From Cymbidium sinense (Eukaryota; Streptophyta; Magnoliopsida; Asparagales; Orchidaceae), in NCBI GenBank assembly GCA_021442155.1, contig CM038222.1, forward strand, positions 59,804,266 to 59,868,265: DNA of 64,000 nt, read 5' to 3'. Positions within the stretch are counted from its first letter, which is position 1, and every line of letters begins with the position of its first letter. Of the stretch, positions 49,241-59,880 are shown in pieces. Both the position numbers and the translations under genes were made by a program. The notes under the pieces are model-generated. The model was not told the DNA's origin. It did not search any database and saw nothing but the letters and a program-made list of their open reading frames with translations.

Positions 49241-49845
49241 GAAGAATAGGAGATGAGAAAAGTGTGCCTTTCCCTCTTATCTTAGGGGGGATTTTATAGA
49301 CCCCCATAGGGATAAAAGGGTAAAAAACCCCCAAAAAATCGTCAAAACCTAAAGCGAAAGACTCGGTCGGTGAGACGCCTTTTGCCCGCCCTGCCCGCCC
49401 GCCGAGACCGGTCCGCGTGTCCTCCAGCGTCGTGGCCGTGGCCACCACGCCGTGGATAGCCCATGAGGCGAACCCCTTGACACGACGGTGCAAACCGCCC
49501 GCCGTACGTGGCCCGCGGGCCGCGCCTGTTGACCCGCGCAACCGACCCGGTGGGCTCGCGACCCGTTCGGTACACCCGCATGGCCTTGGCGCCGCCATGG
49601 CATCGCAGGCTTCAGCGTATGGCCCGCCTATGGGTCCTTGAAGAAAACTTCCGTAAGTGTCCGAACAGGTCCATAACCTCAAAATATCACGCCTTCACCT
49701 TACATCTACTTCCATAATCATAATATTATACTTTTATGAAGATTTATTCTCCCAAAATGTATGATTCATGGACAAAGTTTCATTAAAGAATTTGTTGTTT
49801 TCAAGTATTTGGCATATATTTTGAATGATCAAGATGATGCCATCC
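49241..49845 (+). other. 3' internal tail of E1, no supported gene
   Basis: The tail is shared with E2 (60.85-61.4 kb): 'gagtgtgctcttcccc', 'ttttataaaccc' and a Gly/Ala/Arg-coding GC-rich stretch. A 175-codon minus-strand frame (49155-49682) is low in complexity (Arg, Gly, Ala, Pro) and does not survive in E2, so I do not call it a gene. Confidence 0.5.
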
Positions 49846-49862
49846 AAAAATAGAGGGGCAAC
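49846..49862 (+). other. Polypurine tract of E1
   Basis: 'aaaaatagaggggcaac' lies immediately before the TG that starts the 3' LTR. It is the usual primer for plus-strand DNA synthesis. In E2 the matching text near 61.4 kb is 'aaaaatagaaagaaaatagac'. Confidence 0.65.
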
Positions 49863-50651
49863 TGATATCAAATTCCCCAGTCGCATGAATCTTAAGGGCA
49901 AAGGTAAGGCGATCCCAATTAATCAAGATCAAGCACAAACATCTTGAAACTTTGGAACATGAATTAAACCTCGAATGATCATCAAATATAGAGTATTTAT
50001 AGTCAAATCGAGCGTCTCGACGAGCCGAATCTAACAAGCCTAAGATCTCACAATTCCGACCTCATTTGAGCATCCAAATGTTTGAAATACATCAAATGAT
50101 CAAAAGGAATCGTCGAGCCGTCCGATGGGAAGGAGTGGTTTGGGTTTTCCATGTATTTACAAGACTGCCACTCCTCCATCTATAAATAGCCTCATTCTCC
50201 ATATGAGAGGACACTTTTGGAGGCCAAGTGAAGAAGGAGAGGAGCCCAAGCGAAGGAGGAGAGCTCGGCTCGAAGATCCCGGCGATCGCCACCACGGTCG
50301 TGCCAACCGTCTGCGGCCGCCGCGACCTCTGGTCGTCAATCACTAATCATTCCTTGCATTTCTGAAGTTGTTCCTATATTTCGCATTGTTCATTCCAAGT
50401 TCTGTAGTCATATCACCTCTAAGCTATTACCAGTTGTTACATGCTGTTTCTTATACCATCTTGTAATCCCATTATCGAAGATTATTACTTGAGGCGTATC
50501 ATAGTGGAACATTCTTTGGGGTAGTGGTTTTCCTCTTTTGAGGTTTTCCACGTAAAATTCTGAGTTTTCTTGTTATTCTTTAAATACTTGTGTGTGTCTT
50601 TGGACTCTCCAGTAAAAACTTTCACTCTACCTGTGGTCTTGACGCATAACA
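49863..50651 (+). repeat. 3' LTR of E1 (~790 bp)
   Basis: The LTR starts TGATATCAAATTCC and ends near 'gacgcataaca', giving TG...CA. It aligns with the LTRs at 57521, ~61424 and 63423: shared text includes 'gaatcttaag', 'atagtcaaatcgagcgtctcg', 'catttgagcatccaaat', 'aaatgatcaaaaggaatc' and a TATA box. Downstream of the TATA box there is a purine-rich 'gaggccaagtgaagaaggag' stretch. The right end is set by comparison and may be off by a few bases. Confidence 0.75.
50181..50188 (+). promoter_or_regulatory. TATA box of E1 3' LTR
   Basis: TATAAATA lies in a context conserved in all four LTRs (50181, 57809, 61693 and 63748). In each it follows 'cactcctcca'-like text and is followed about 20-40 bases on by 'atgagaggac' or 'atgagggaggccaag'. 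Confidence 0.6.
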
Positions 50652-53600
50652 AGGTCTATTTCGGATATTTACAATCTTATCAAAAAAATAGTGATGGAGC
50701 TGCTATAGAAGAAGCTGCTATTTAGAAAACTTCGAAAAGTACTTTAAATTTTTTTTTAAAAAACATAAACCATAGAATTCTGTCTTTCACCGCACTTGAT
50801 CAGATCAGGTTGAAAAATATAACATTCTCGCTATATATTCATCAAAATGCAACTTCATTGTAATTTGTTAAATATTTTAGCAGTGTGATTTGAACCACAC
50901 CGCAGACAAAATGTCATGAGCAGCATTTTGTTTGTCAACACTCATTTCAAATCAAAGTAAATAATAATATTCATCTCAAAGAAAGCTAAATAACATTGAG
51001 ATTCATTAATAAATTTTAATTAAAATGTACTCATCTAAATGATTTATTTTATATTGAATTAATCTCAAATTTAATAATTTTAAAATAAACCTAATTTTGA
51101 CTCAAAAATTTTTTGTGTTGACTCTGCTTCTCACTCGACACTTGTCATTGTATTATGAACAGATCTGTCTCTATAAATATCATATTTTTTTATTGGAAGG
51201 TTAATTAAATTATAAATCATACTTTTATTTAATTTATATCATAATATATTTCTATCTGAAATATTCTGACTCGACAATATGAACAGTTGCCTTTCATTGA
51301 GTTGGCTATTATATTTATTCACAAAAATTTTAAAATTATTTATATTTATACTACATTTGAATCAATTTTGACCATCATTTTATTCATAATTTTTCTTTAT
51401 GCTATGTTAAATATTAAAAAAAAAAAAATTATTAGTTTTTATGTTTATCTAGTTCAATTAAACACATTATTATTTTAGTTATGTAAAGTGAAAAATATTA
51501 AATATATAAGAAGTGGATGTGGAAGCCTATCTAATTAACCATGTTGTAATAAAATTATCAATGGTTAAAATAAATTTTTTTCTTAGGCTGAGTTTGAGAG
51601 AGCGGTGCAGAGCGAAAATATATTATTGCATCGCTCGAAAACTATGTTCTGGGTATATTTTGAGAAATTTGTGACAGAAAAGTTATATTTTTCAATCTGA
51701 TCTAGCTATATGCTATGTCAGCTAGAAAGCTACGATTTGAATTTTGTAAAATAAAAAAATTTATATATTTACCGTAATTTCTTATGTAGTAACTTCATCA
51801 TGCAACTACAGCTCCCTTAAACATATTTTTTTAATTAATAAATTTTAATTTTAATATGAGATTTGAGTGATTGACAATTTTCTAAAAAAATATTATTTTT
51901 TATATATATATATATATAATAATTAAATTATATTAAAAATATCATTAATACTATTTATTAAAATAAAATATAGTTTTAATACATATTTTTGATGTGATTG
52001 AAATATTAAAATATTTATATAAATAAATTTTAAAATTTGAATATTAAATATATAAATATAAAATGATTATAATATATATATGTGTGTGTAAATTCTTCAC
52101 ATCAACTTTGTGTCTTGACTGATTCATTGAATTGAATGTTATCTTCTTAGATAAAATTTAAATGTAAAAACATATATTTTTTCATATAAAACATAAATTT
52201 TAAGTAAGAAAAAAAAATAAATTTTCAAATATTTTTTTAAAAAATATAAATTAAAGACTTAGAGAAGACATGCATGATTGAAAAGCTATGACAAAAAAAA
52301 ATGATCAGAGGGTGGCTTAAAATCAACCTATCCCTTCAATTTCAGTCATTGTTCCCTTTGTCTCCATATATATATTTCAAAGAACTCTCTCTGCCTAAAG
52401 GACAAAATAAAGGACTGGCCCCTCCATTCCCCCGCCATCTGATAATTGTTAAGGAGAATGAAAGCTCAATAAAGCAAAGCCATGGGAAATTATTAGGTGA
52501 ATTTAATTCAGAATTATGGCCTACCTAAATCATGATTTTTATTATTTATTTTTTTATTTTGATTTTTTACAAATGCATTTAGCCAAAAATTATGAGGCCC
52601 ACCTATTTAAACAGAACTAATTGCTAACGACATAAAACGACTAATTACTTATTTGGATGCATGAAAAATGAATGTATAAAGTGAATGTAATATATATGGA
52701 TTATTTTAAGTTGTTTGGTTGAAAATTCTATAAATACATGAGTTTATTTTTTTCTGTTTGGTAGAATAAATTTAATATAAAATATTTTTAGATTTTTTAG
52801 TGATTGTGGTGGCGGTCGATGGTATGTGCCTGGTAGCGGGGTTACGGCGGACGGTTGACAAGTTGAGCAAGTTACTAAGTGAGACGATGGCGGTGGCGGT
52901 TGACCGACAAGTTGGAGGCAAGACTAAAAGGCGAAGTGGTGCCGGTCACTGGCGATGGTGGCGACGATAGAATTTACATTGGTATTTTAATTCAAATCGG
53001 TGAATTTAAAATACAAAAATATTGACTCTTCCAATTTATTCTAAATATAATTTTACTTTTCAACATATCAAACATATAAAAAATTAAAATCTTCTATATT
53101 TATTTATTTATTTTAACTCAAAAACATCAAATCAAACAGCCCCTACTACATGCAAAGCTCCTCCCAAGCTTTTCAAAAGTACAAAGTTTCTAAAAAGAAA
53201 AATAAGGTCGAGAATGAAATTAATTACTCTGTCACTTGATCTCATGCCACCATCAGCCTAACAAATCACATATAAGAGTTGTGCATTATTTAGTTAGAAA
53301 TAAAACAATCAAATCAATCTCATAATTTAATTCAATTTTTATATATATATTTATTTGTTTTTCCATATGCTAATATTTAGTTACCAATTAATAGTTTAAT
53401 TTTGCATTTTATCAAACTAATTAAATCTAATAATTGAATAAATGTATATTTGAGTTTAAAATACTGGTATATAAATTAAACTAATTAATCCGATTTCTAT
53501 TTGTTGATATTTGTCTTGTTCGTATGATGATGATTTATAAATTATCAATAAATTTTAATTTATTAATAATTGAATCAACTAAATTAATTTGTTCGACTTT

Positions 53601-53982
53601 TTGATTCTTAATTCAAAACTAATATATTTGATAAAATTACAAATTAATCTCGGGATATTTACAAATCAATTATCTTATATATATATAATTTATCCACCAT
53701 TTCTATATTTTAAAATTATTAGACTTATATATTTATGTATGTCACAATCATATTATTGAGAATTTTATAAAAAATGAAAATATTGATTAGACTTTTATTA
53801 AAAATTTTAATATTTTAAAATCAATTTGAAAATTTAAGATTAAAATAATTAATTTATAAATATAGAAGAATAGATTGATTATGTATGTAAAAAATTATTA
53901 ATATTTCAAATTACACCCTTAGAAAAGGAGATTTTTTTTATAAAAAATGTATGAACTTTAATAAATATTCCTTCTAATTATT
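50652..53982. other. AT-rich intergenic region, no recognisable gene
   Basis: There are no ORFs with family resemblance. Near 50.70 kb 'gagctgctatag..gaagctgctattt' and near 51.6-51.8 kb 'gagtttgagagagc' to 'gctcccttaaaca' look like remnants of small DNA elements, but ends and target duplications could not be paired. Confidence 0.5.
52800..52975. other. Isolated GC-rich island in the AT-rich spacer, possible core of a small DNA element
   Basis: Words like 'ggtggcggt' and 'gacgatggcgg' occur here while flanks are more than 70% AT. The island sits between 'gttgtttggttgaaaa' (near 52712) and 'catcaaatcaaacagccc' (near 53126), which are partly inverted. This is weak support for a non-autonomous transposon of ~430 bp. 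Confidence 0.3.

Positions 53983-54070
<88 letters not shown>
53983..54070. repeat. Compound microsatellite (AAAT)n(AT)n
   Basis: AAAT units to 54010 are followed by a 60-base AT run. Confidence 0.95.
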
Positions 54071-54072
<2 letters not shown>

Positions 54073-54274
54073 TTTAAAAATCATTATCTTCAATCATGAT
54101 GACTTATTAACAGACAAATTTGACTCCATGATTCAATTCTTCATTTGTTTGTTCTAAATTTAGTTAAATATAAAACTATAAATATTAAAAATTAAATACA
54201 AATTAAATAATCATTTTCTTTAAACGCCGCAAGTGCAATGTATCCAAAACGATCTCTATCCAGTTAAATTATAA

Positions 54275-54280
<6 letters not shown>

Positions 54281-54342
<62 letters not shown>
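54281..54342. repeat. (AT)n microsatellite, ~62 bp
   Basis: Uninterrupted AT run about 100 bp from the 3' end of the GRAS gene. Confidence 0.95.
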
Positions 54343-54345
<3 letters not shown>

Positions 54346-54438
54346 AAAAAAATAAAATTAAAATTAAAACTAAAAGTATGATTTCCAATCTGAAAATTAA
54401 TGACATTATACAATTGAACAATTTAGAATCAGTTTCCC

Positions 54439-55614
54439 TCAGACAACAAGACTATCACTCGTATCCCACTCCTCTCCTCCGCCCCCCTCTCCGACTCCGG
54501 CACTGGCCGCCGGCCGCCACGCCGACGCGGTCAATAGCGACAAATCCTTCCATCCCAACTTCAATCTCCCTCCTTCCTCCACTAAAGTGTACCCCTTCCA
54601 TGGCACCATCCCTAACAACAAGCTCGCCTGCGCTGCTGGACTTCCGGCGAGGGACACCTGCCGGAATCCCAATCGACGGAGTTCATCACCCCATCTCTCC
54701 ACCCTCACTTCCCCCGTCCTTTTCGGCCCCCCGACCGCCACTATATTCCGAATCTCTCCACCCAAAACCCCTCTCTCCACTTCCCATCTCTCCTCCCCTC
54801 CTCCCCCTCCATCCCCAATCGCGTCAAACAGAGCAGAATAGTAATGGAGCGCTTCGACGAACCTACACAGAAAGTCGCCTCCATGACCGAGATCCTGCTC
54901 AACTACGGTGACGATATTGGGGCGGATGGATTTGAGAATTTGCGCCGCGGCGAGATCCGATCCAGTGACGTCGTACAAACAATGCTGCGTCCAATGCACG
55001 ACGATCGCTTCAGATGGGTCGCTGGGGCGGAAAGGGGTGAGATCGGTGAGGTCGCTGATTTTTCCTTCGATCGGGGTGAAATCGAATGGGATTCGAAGTC
55101 CGGCGGCGAAATCGGCGAGGCTGCGGCCAGTGGAGTCGAGGATATCGGCTGCGGGACCGATGCCGGTGATGCGAATTGACTGAATTGGCCGAGCGCGGGA
55201 GGACAGGATGTTAAACAGTCCCGGCCATTGAAGGCCATGCATGATGTCGAGGTCGAGGATGTGGACACGGTCGTGGGAAGCCAGGGCTTGAAAGATGGCT
55301 TGGTTGGATGTGAAGTGGGAGAATTTGAGGAGTGGCGAGATGGAGTTGAGGAATTGGAAGGAGCGGGAGATGCGGCGGGTTAAGGTTAGAGTTAGGGGTT
55401 TGAGGGAGAGAGGAGAGTAGGTGCCGAGGAAGGAGTGAAAGAACGTCGGCAACGCGACGCGTTCAGGGAGACGAATGGGAAGAAAGGAGGAGATTTGGGG
55501 AGGAGGGCTACATGCAGAGAGAGGTTGTCGAGGGCGATCAGATGGGGAGGGAGTGAGGAGGAGGAGCGGAGATTCTGTCTGGGGATGTGGGAGGAGGAGG
55601 TGGTAGCAGGCCAT
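54439..55614 (-). CDS. SCL23: SCARECROW-LIKE 23-type GRAS transcription factor (main open frame, 391 codons)
   Basis: GRAS proteins are plant nuclear regulators. SCL23 works with SCARECROW and SHORT-ROOT in endodermis and bundle-sheath identity (family knowledge). Visible in order: a leucine heptad remnant (~70-110, 'SISPLLKFSHFTSNQAIFQA'), VHIID motif ('VHILDLDIMHGLQWP', ~117-131), a middle part including 'PIEGKI' (~181), second leucine-rich region ('VVHWTQHCLYDVTG', then 'ILKSIRPNIVTVVEQDL', ~205-242), PFYRE region ('FVEALHYYSALFDA', ~252-265; 'EIRNIVAVGGPKRTGEVRV', ~287-305) and the SAW end ('LKLGWKDLSLLTASAW', ~351-366). 'PIEGKI' and the VGGPKRTGEVRVERW phrase point to SCL23 of monocots rather than SCARECROW. 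Residues 1-60 of this frame do not match the family: the first ATG here is not the native start, and the first leucine-rich region is damaged. The tail after SAW ends 'DTSDSLVV'. The gene stands alone between transposons. Confidence 0.85.
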   Translation of the reverse strand: MACYHLLLPHPQTESPLLLLTPSPSDRPRQPLSACSPPPQISSFLPIRLPERVALPTFFHSFLGTYSPLSLKPLTLTLTRRISRSFQFLNSISPLLKFSHFTSNQAIFQALASHDRVHILDLDIMHGLQWPGLFNILSSRARPIQSIRITGIGPAADILDSTGRSLADFAAGLRIPFDFTPIEGKISDLTDLTPFRPSDPSEAIVVHWTQHCLYDVTGSDLAAAQILKSIRPNIVTVVEQDLGHGGDFLCRFVEALHYYSALFDAIGDGGGGGEERWEVERGVLGGEIRNIVAVGGPKRTGEVRVERWGDELRRLGFRQVSLAGSPAAQASLLLGMVPWKGYTLVEEGGRLKLGWKDLSLLTASAWRPAASAGVGEGGGGEEWDTSDSLVV

Positions 55615-55629
55615 ATAACGGCGGGGAGA

Positions 55630-55770
55630 TTAGGGAATTTTGCAGGGGAAATCGTCGAAGGTGGAGGAAGGGGAGGAGCGTTTGGAGGGTTTCATGGCGG
55701 TCACCGGAGCGGCGTCGGAGGAGGAGGAGTTGGCATTAATGGGGGATTGAGGGAGGAGGCTTTGAAGCAT
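55630..55770 (-). pseudogene. SCL23: Native N-terminus of the SCL23-like gene, separated from the main frame by a stop codon
   Basis: An ATG at 55770 opens 46 codons starting 'MLQSLLPQSPI' and containing 'AMKPSKRSSPSS'. This matches the conserved start of SCL23 proteins. It ends at TAA (55632-55630), which lies in the same frame as the 391-codon ORF, since 55770 and 55614 are 156 bases apart. Between 55610 and 55430 the first leucine-rich region is recognisable only by changing frames: 'ALDNLS' and 'ALLPK' in one frame, 'PERVA' in another. Several small deletions of 1-6 bases account for this. From 55770 to 54439 the length (~443 codons) fits a full SCL23. Either the gene is recently dead or the assembly has indel errors here. 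Confidence 0.7.
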
Positions 55771-55912
55771 GATGGGTGGGATGTGGCGGTCCAGGATGAG
55801 AAATTGTGGCTAGAGAGAGGGAGAAGAATGATGGATTCTATGGAAGGAACAGGGAAGGAGGATGGGGAACAGGCAGGCTCCAGGCTTACAGGTGAGGGTT
55901 TGACGGGTTGTT

Positions 55913-55922
55913 CTTATAAATT
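55913..55922 (-). promoter_or_regulatory. Candidate TATA box of the SCL23-like gene
   Basis: Minus-strand 'aatttataag' lies about 143 bases before the native ATG at 55770. It is followed by a CT-rich leader ('cttctccctctctctagcc', near 55815-55835), a common plant 5' untranslated feature. It is supported by position only. Confidence 0.35.
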
Positions 55923-57520
55923 ATTTTTTGATATAATATGTCGATAATGATTTTTTAGACTTTATTTTGATTGGAAAACAGTGAAAGAAAGTTAATGAAA
56001 AAAAATAAAATTTATATTAATTATTAATATTAATTTAAAGTTATTATTATTATTATTATTATTTTATTTTTATTCTAATTTTCGGAATCAAGCAGAGGAT
56101 TAGGAATAGTTTATTTGAAATAAATGTTTGGAATTGAATTTTAGTGTTCGTTTGTTATAAATTTCTAGATTTTTGAAAATGATTTTTGCAAGATAAAAGA
56201 GAATTTTATGAAAGTTACCTCAAATTTTATTTTCTAAAATAATAATATTACAAAATGATCAGATTAAATCAAGAAAGATTGTATCATGATATATTTTTTC
56301 AGTCAATAATTGGCAAAGTTGGATTTTAATGCACTTGGAAATGAGTAAACGAGAGAGTTTGGTTGTCCAAACTTTATTCATATTGACTTGCTTTAAAAAA
56401 TTATTTCGTTTGTCAATCGCATCAGATGGCCAAATTTCACCGCTCGCTCTACTGAATTGCTCAATTAGCTCGAAAATCGTAATAACTGAAAATGGGTGAT
56501 TGTTCGTATTGCTCAAATTGTTGAAATACCAAAATCAATAATCTTAAAAATCGTAGAAAGGATTTGAATACGTCTTTTTTACAAAGTTTTAGCATTAATT
56601 TATCTTATAATATATGTTTGTTGGTGTATATATAATATAATTTTTTTATTTCAAGCTAAATCGAGCCGAATACGATAGAAGGAAAGATTGTTCGCTTTCA
56701 GCTCGTTTATAAATCGAGCTTGAAATATTTTATCATTTAGTTAACGAAGAGAAAACGTCTATTTAAAGTCAAACACATTTGTTCAGTAAATGCTTTTTTA
56801 TAGTCCTACTTGGAAATGCTATGAAATAAATAAAATCTATTAAAATTTAGAATTATTTAGATTTCAAAATAAATTTAATAATTTTGATACTCACTCAAAT
56901 CAAAATTTTATTAAATGTCTTGACCTAATATTTATTTATTTTTAATTATGCCTTTGTTTAGGAGGAGAGAGCTAAGATGAGATGTTTAATGGATTGTGCC
57001 TTATTACAAAGTTAATTATTTACCTCATATGGATAAAGAGCTTTTACAGAAAGTGATCATCAGATTGCATGAAAATAAGTGACCCTATATTGCAAGAGAA
57101 ATTATATGCACCCTAAGAGCATGAAATAAGTCACCACTATCAGTTATCGTAGACCATTCCAATCACTACTATGGTTTGTCTATCATCATATGATCATAAT
57201 ATGCTTATTTTTAGACTATTACTAGCTAACTTTTGTACAACTAAAGAACAATTAAGCAATCACAATATAAAAATTCTAACATCATTTGCATTCTTCTCCA
57301 TTTTGTGTGTGTGTGTGTGTGGTAGATCTTCCTACGAAGTTAATACATAAAATTTTATATGAACTTTAAAAATATATTAAGAAAATATATTCCAAAAAAT
57401 CAAATAAAATTAAAAATATATAAAATATAAAATAAAATTGATCCCAAATAAGTTCTTAATTTTTTTTTCTTATAATTCAACTATCAATGAAGCCAAGCTA
57501 TTTAAACACCTATGTTTCAA
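55923..57520. other. AT-rich upstream region, no gene recognised
   Basis: The region holds an (ATT)n run at 56041-56063 and a (GT)n run at 57305-57320. Short open frames show no resemblance to known families. Confidence 0.55.
57305..57320. repeat. (GT)n microsatellite
   Basis: Eight GT units. Confidence 0.9.
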
Positions 57521-58216
57521 TGATATATGATAATTCAAATTCTACTAAACGAATCAAAAAGTTAAATCCTCAAAGTTGAGGTCAAATCAAGAACTTAAAA
57601 TATCATAATTTGGGATATCTTAAACTCTAAATAACTCTATGAAGTGTTATAGTCAAATACCTCGAAGCCAAATCCAACAAGCCCAAGATATTACACTTCA
57701 TTTGATCATTCAAATACTTAAAAATACATCAAATGATCAAAGGAATCATTCTAAGTCGCTCGATGTGGAATGGTTCAATTTTAGATTTACAGAGACGCCA
57801 CTCATCCATATAAATAGCTCATTACATATGAGGGAGGCCAAGCAAGAGAGAGAGAGCTAAAGCGAAGATTCTCCAAACAATCCTCGCCACCACTCGGCTA
57901 TTAAATTCACCAGCCGATCTTATGATCATCAATCTCTATCCTTCCATGGACATTCGACATCGATGTCGCTTCAATCATCTACTGACTTTTCTCCTTAACG
58001 TGACATACATGTTATCTTCTCATAGCAATCGTAAGTTATCAGAAGATTTTGTACTCAAATGATATAGTGGAAGATTTTCTTGCAAAGTGATTTTTTCCTC
58101 TTTTGAGATTTTCTATGTAAAATTTTGGAGTTTTCTTGTTCACTCTTAAATACGAGTGGATTTGAAACTAAGATAAACTTTCACTCTACCATAACCTGGT
58201 TTTCAAAGACGCAACA
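57521..58216 (+). repeat. 5' LTR of E2
   Basis: The LTR starts TGATATATGATAATTC and ends near 'gacgcaaca'. The TATA box is at 57809-57816, followed by a (GA)n stretch (57845-57858). Confidence 0.65.
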
Positions 58217-58471
58217 GTTGAAGTGGAAACCATTCTCATTTTTCATCTTCACAGACCAAGTTTCCCAAATAACAAGATCAAAACCATTATCGAGGTGGGG
58301 CATTTCTTGTAGAAAACAAGAATGAAGATTCATCAAACTTCCTTGATTTTAAATGAGGGCAACCTTAATCTCAAAAAAATATCGATATTCTAATTGATTA
58401 TCTTAGCAAGCCGCAATACCAATGAAAAGACCAAGTTATCAACTGAAACCACAAATCCGGATGTTGATTCG

Positions 58472-59880
58472 ACCTCTTCCATCTGGTTAACGCCATCAAG
58501 TAATATTTGACAAACAACCTTGATAGGTCAAAATCCTCGATTCAATTACCTCTTCCATACAGTTAACATCATCGGGTAACACCGACAACAACCTGGATAG
58601 GTCAAAAATCCTTAGATCTAATTCGACCTCTTCCATACGTTAACGCTATCGGGTAACACTCAATAAACATCCTTGAATATGTCAAAATTCTCACCGACCG
58701 ACCAACCTCTTCACATGTTAACGCCATCATAAAGACTCGACAAACAACCCAGATGTCGGTCCGGATTCAACACCTCTACCATCAGGTTAACGCAATACTC
58801 ACAAATAATCTCGGATAGGTCAAAATCCTCAGGACTCAATCCAACATCTTCCATACAAGCGCCATCGTAACACTCGACAAACAACCTGCGATAAAAATCC
58901 TCAGATTTCAATTCCTTCCACATAGCACCATCGAGCAAAGACTCGACAACCTAGATAGTCAAAAGGTCTCTTCCTTCCACATAGTTAACGCCATCTGGTA
59001 ACACTGATAAACAACCTCCTGTCAAAATCTCTGGATTCAATCTTCCTCTTATAGCCGTATGCACTGACCAACCTCGGATAAGTCAAAATCGGATTCAATT
59101 CAACCTCTTCCATGCATCATTGAGTCACACAAAAACAACCTAAGATGGGTCCTTGTGGACTTCTACGCCTCTCCTCCAGTATCATCAGCTCTAATAAACA
59201 ACTCGGATGGGTCAAAATCCCCTGATTCTTCAACCTCCTCCAACAAGCACGCTATCGTACGCTCACAACACTCAGATAGTCAAAAGGTCCTTGTTGGACT
59301 TCCACGAAGCTCTTCCATACAGATTAATGCCACGGTAACACTCGATAAACAACCAATAGGTCAAAATCTCGCCGATTCAATCGCTCTTCCATATGTTAAT
59401 GTCACCGGGTAACACTTGCAACAACCTCGACAATGTACTGATTCAATTCAACCCCTTTTCATTAATCTCATCGTAACACTCACAACAACCTCGTGGGTCA
59501 AAAATATCTAATCAACCCTCTTCCACACACGTTAACGCCATCGGTAACACTTAAACAACCTCGGATGGGTTAAAATCCTCTGATTTAATTCAACCTCTTC
59601 CATACGTTAACATCATTGAAAATATTCATAAACAACCAGATATGTCAAAAGGTCCCGGTGGACTTCCTACAACCTCTTCCATAGTGTTAACGCCATCGTA
59701 ATACCCGACAAACAACCGATAGGTCAAAATTCGGATTAATTCAACCCTCTTCCATACGTTAACGCTTTAGAGCTATCTGTAACATCATAACAAATAACCT
59801 TTGATGGGTCAAAATCTGCAACTCCACCTCTTCATGAAGCAGCTATGGCTACACTTCGATAAACAACCTCGATAGTCAAA
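58472..59880 (+). repeat. Decayed minisatellite of E2 (~75-85-bp units)
   Basis: Units open with 'cctcttccat' and contain 'gttaacgccatc', 'acaaacaacc' and 'ggtcaaaa', as in E1. Nearly every unit lacks bases at the points where late E1 units do, for example 'tccatacgttaac' for 'tccatacaggttaac' and 'actcgac' for 'actctgac'. Confidence 0.75.

Larger units (their letters stand above)
45807..50651 (+). mobile_element. Gag-only gypsy element E1 (no pol), 5' LTR missing
   Basis: Order on the plus strand is: a primer-binding-like start, a broken gag, a ~88-bp minisatellite, a GC-rich decayed region, a conserved tail, a polypurine tract and a 3' LTR. No protease, RT, RNase H or integrase text is present. 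The relative at 57.52-62.09 kb shares the array, GC-rich part, tail and LTR. Text upstream of 45807 does not resemble the LTR, so the 5' LTR is lost or the element is truncated. It was either always non-autonomous or lost pol by deletion. No target duplication can be tested with one LTR. Confidence 0.75.

Noticed and set aside
49155..49682. 175-codon minus-strand ORF in the E1 tail
   Set aside because: It is low in complexity, overlaps other long frames on both strands of a GC-rich tract, and is not kept in E2.
54378..54911. 177-codon plus-strand ORF over the GRAS gene 3' half
   Set aside because: It is the antisense shadow of the SCL23-like frame: rich in Pro, Ser and Leu, with no domain.
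55435..55947. 170-codon plus-strand ORF over the GRAS gene 5' end
   Set aside because: Its Gly/Glu/Arg richness comes from the complement of Pro/Ser/Leu codons, and it lies across the native SCL23 N-terminus on the other strand.
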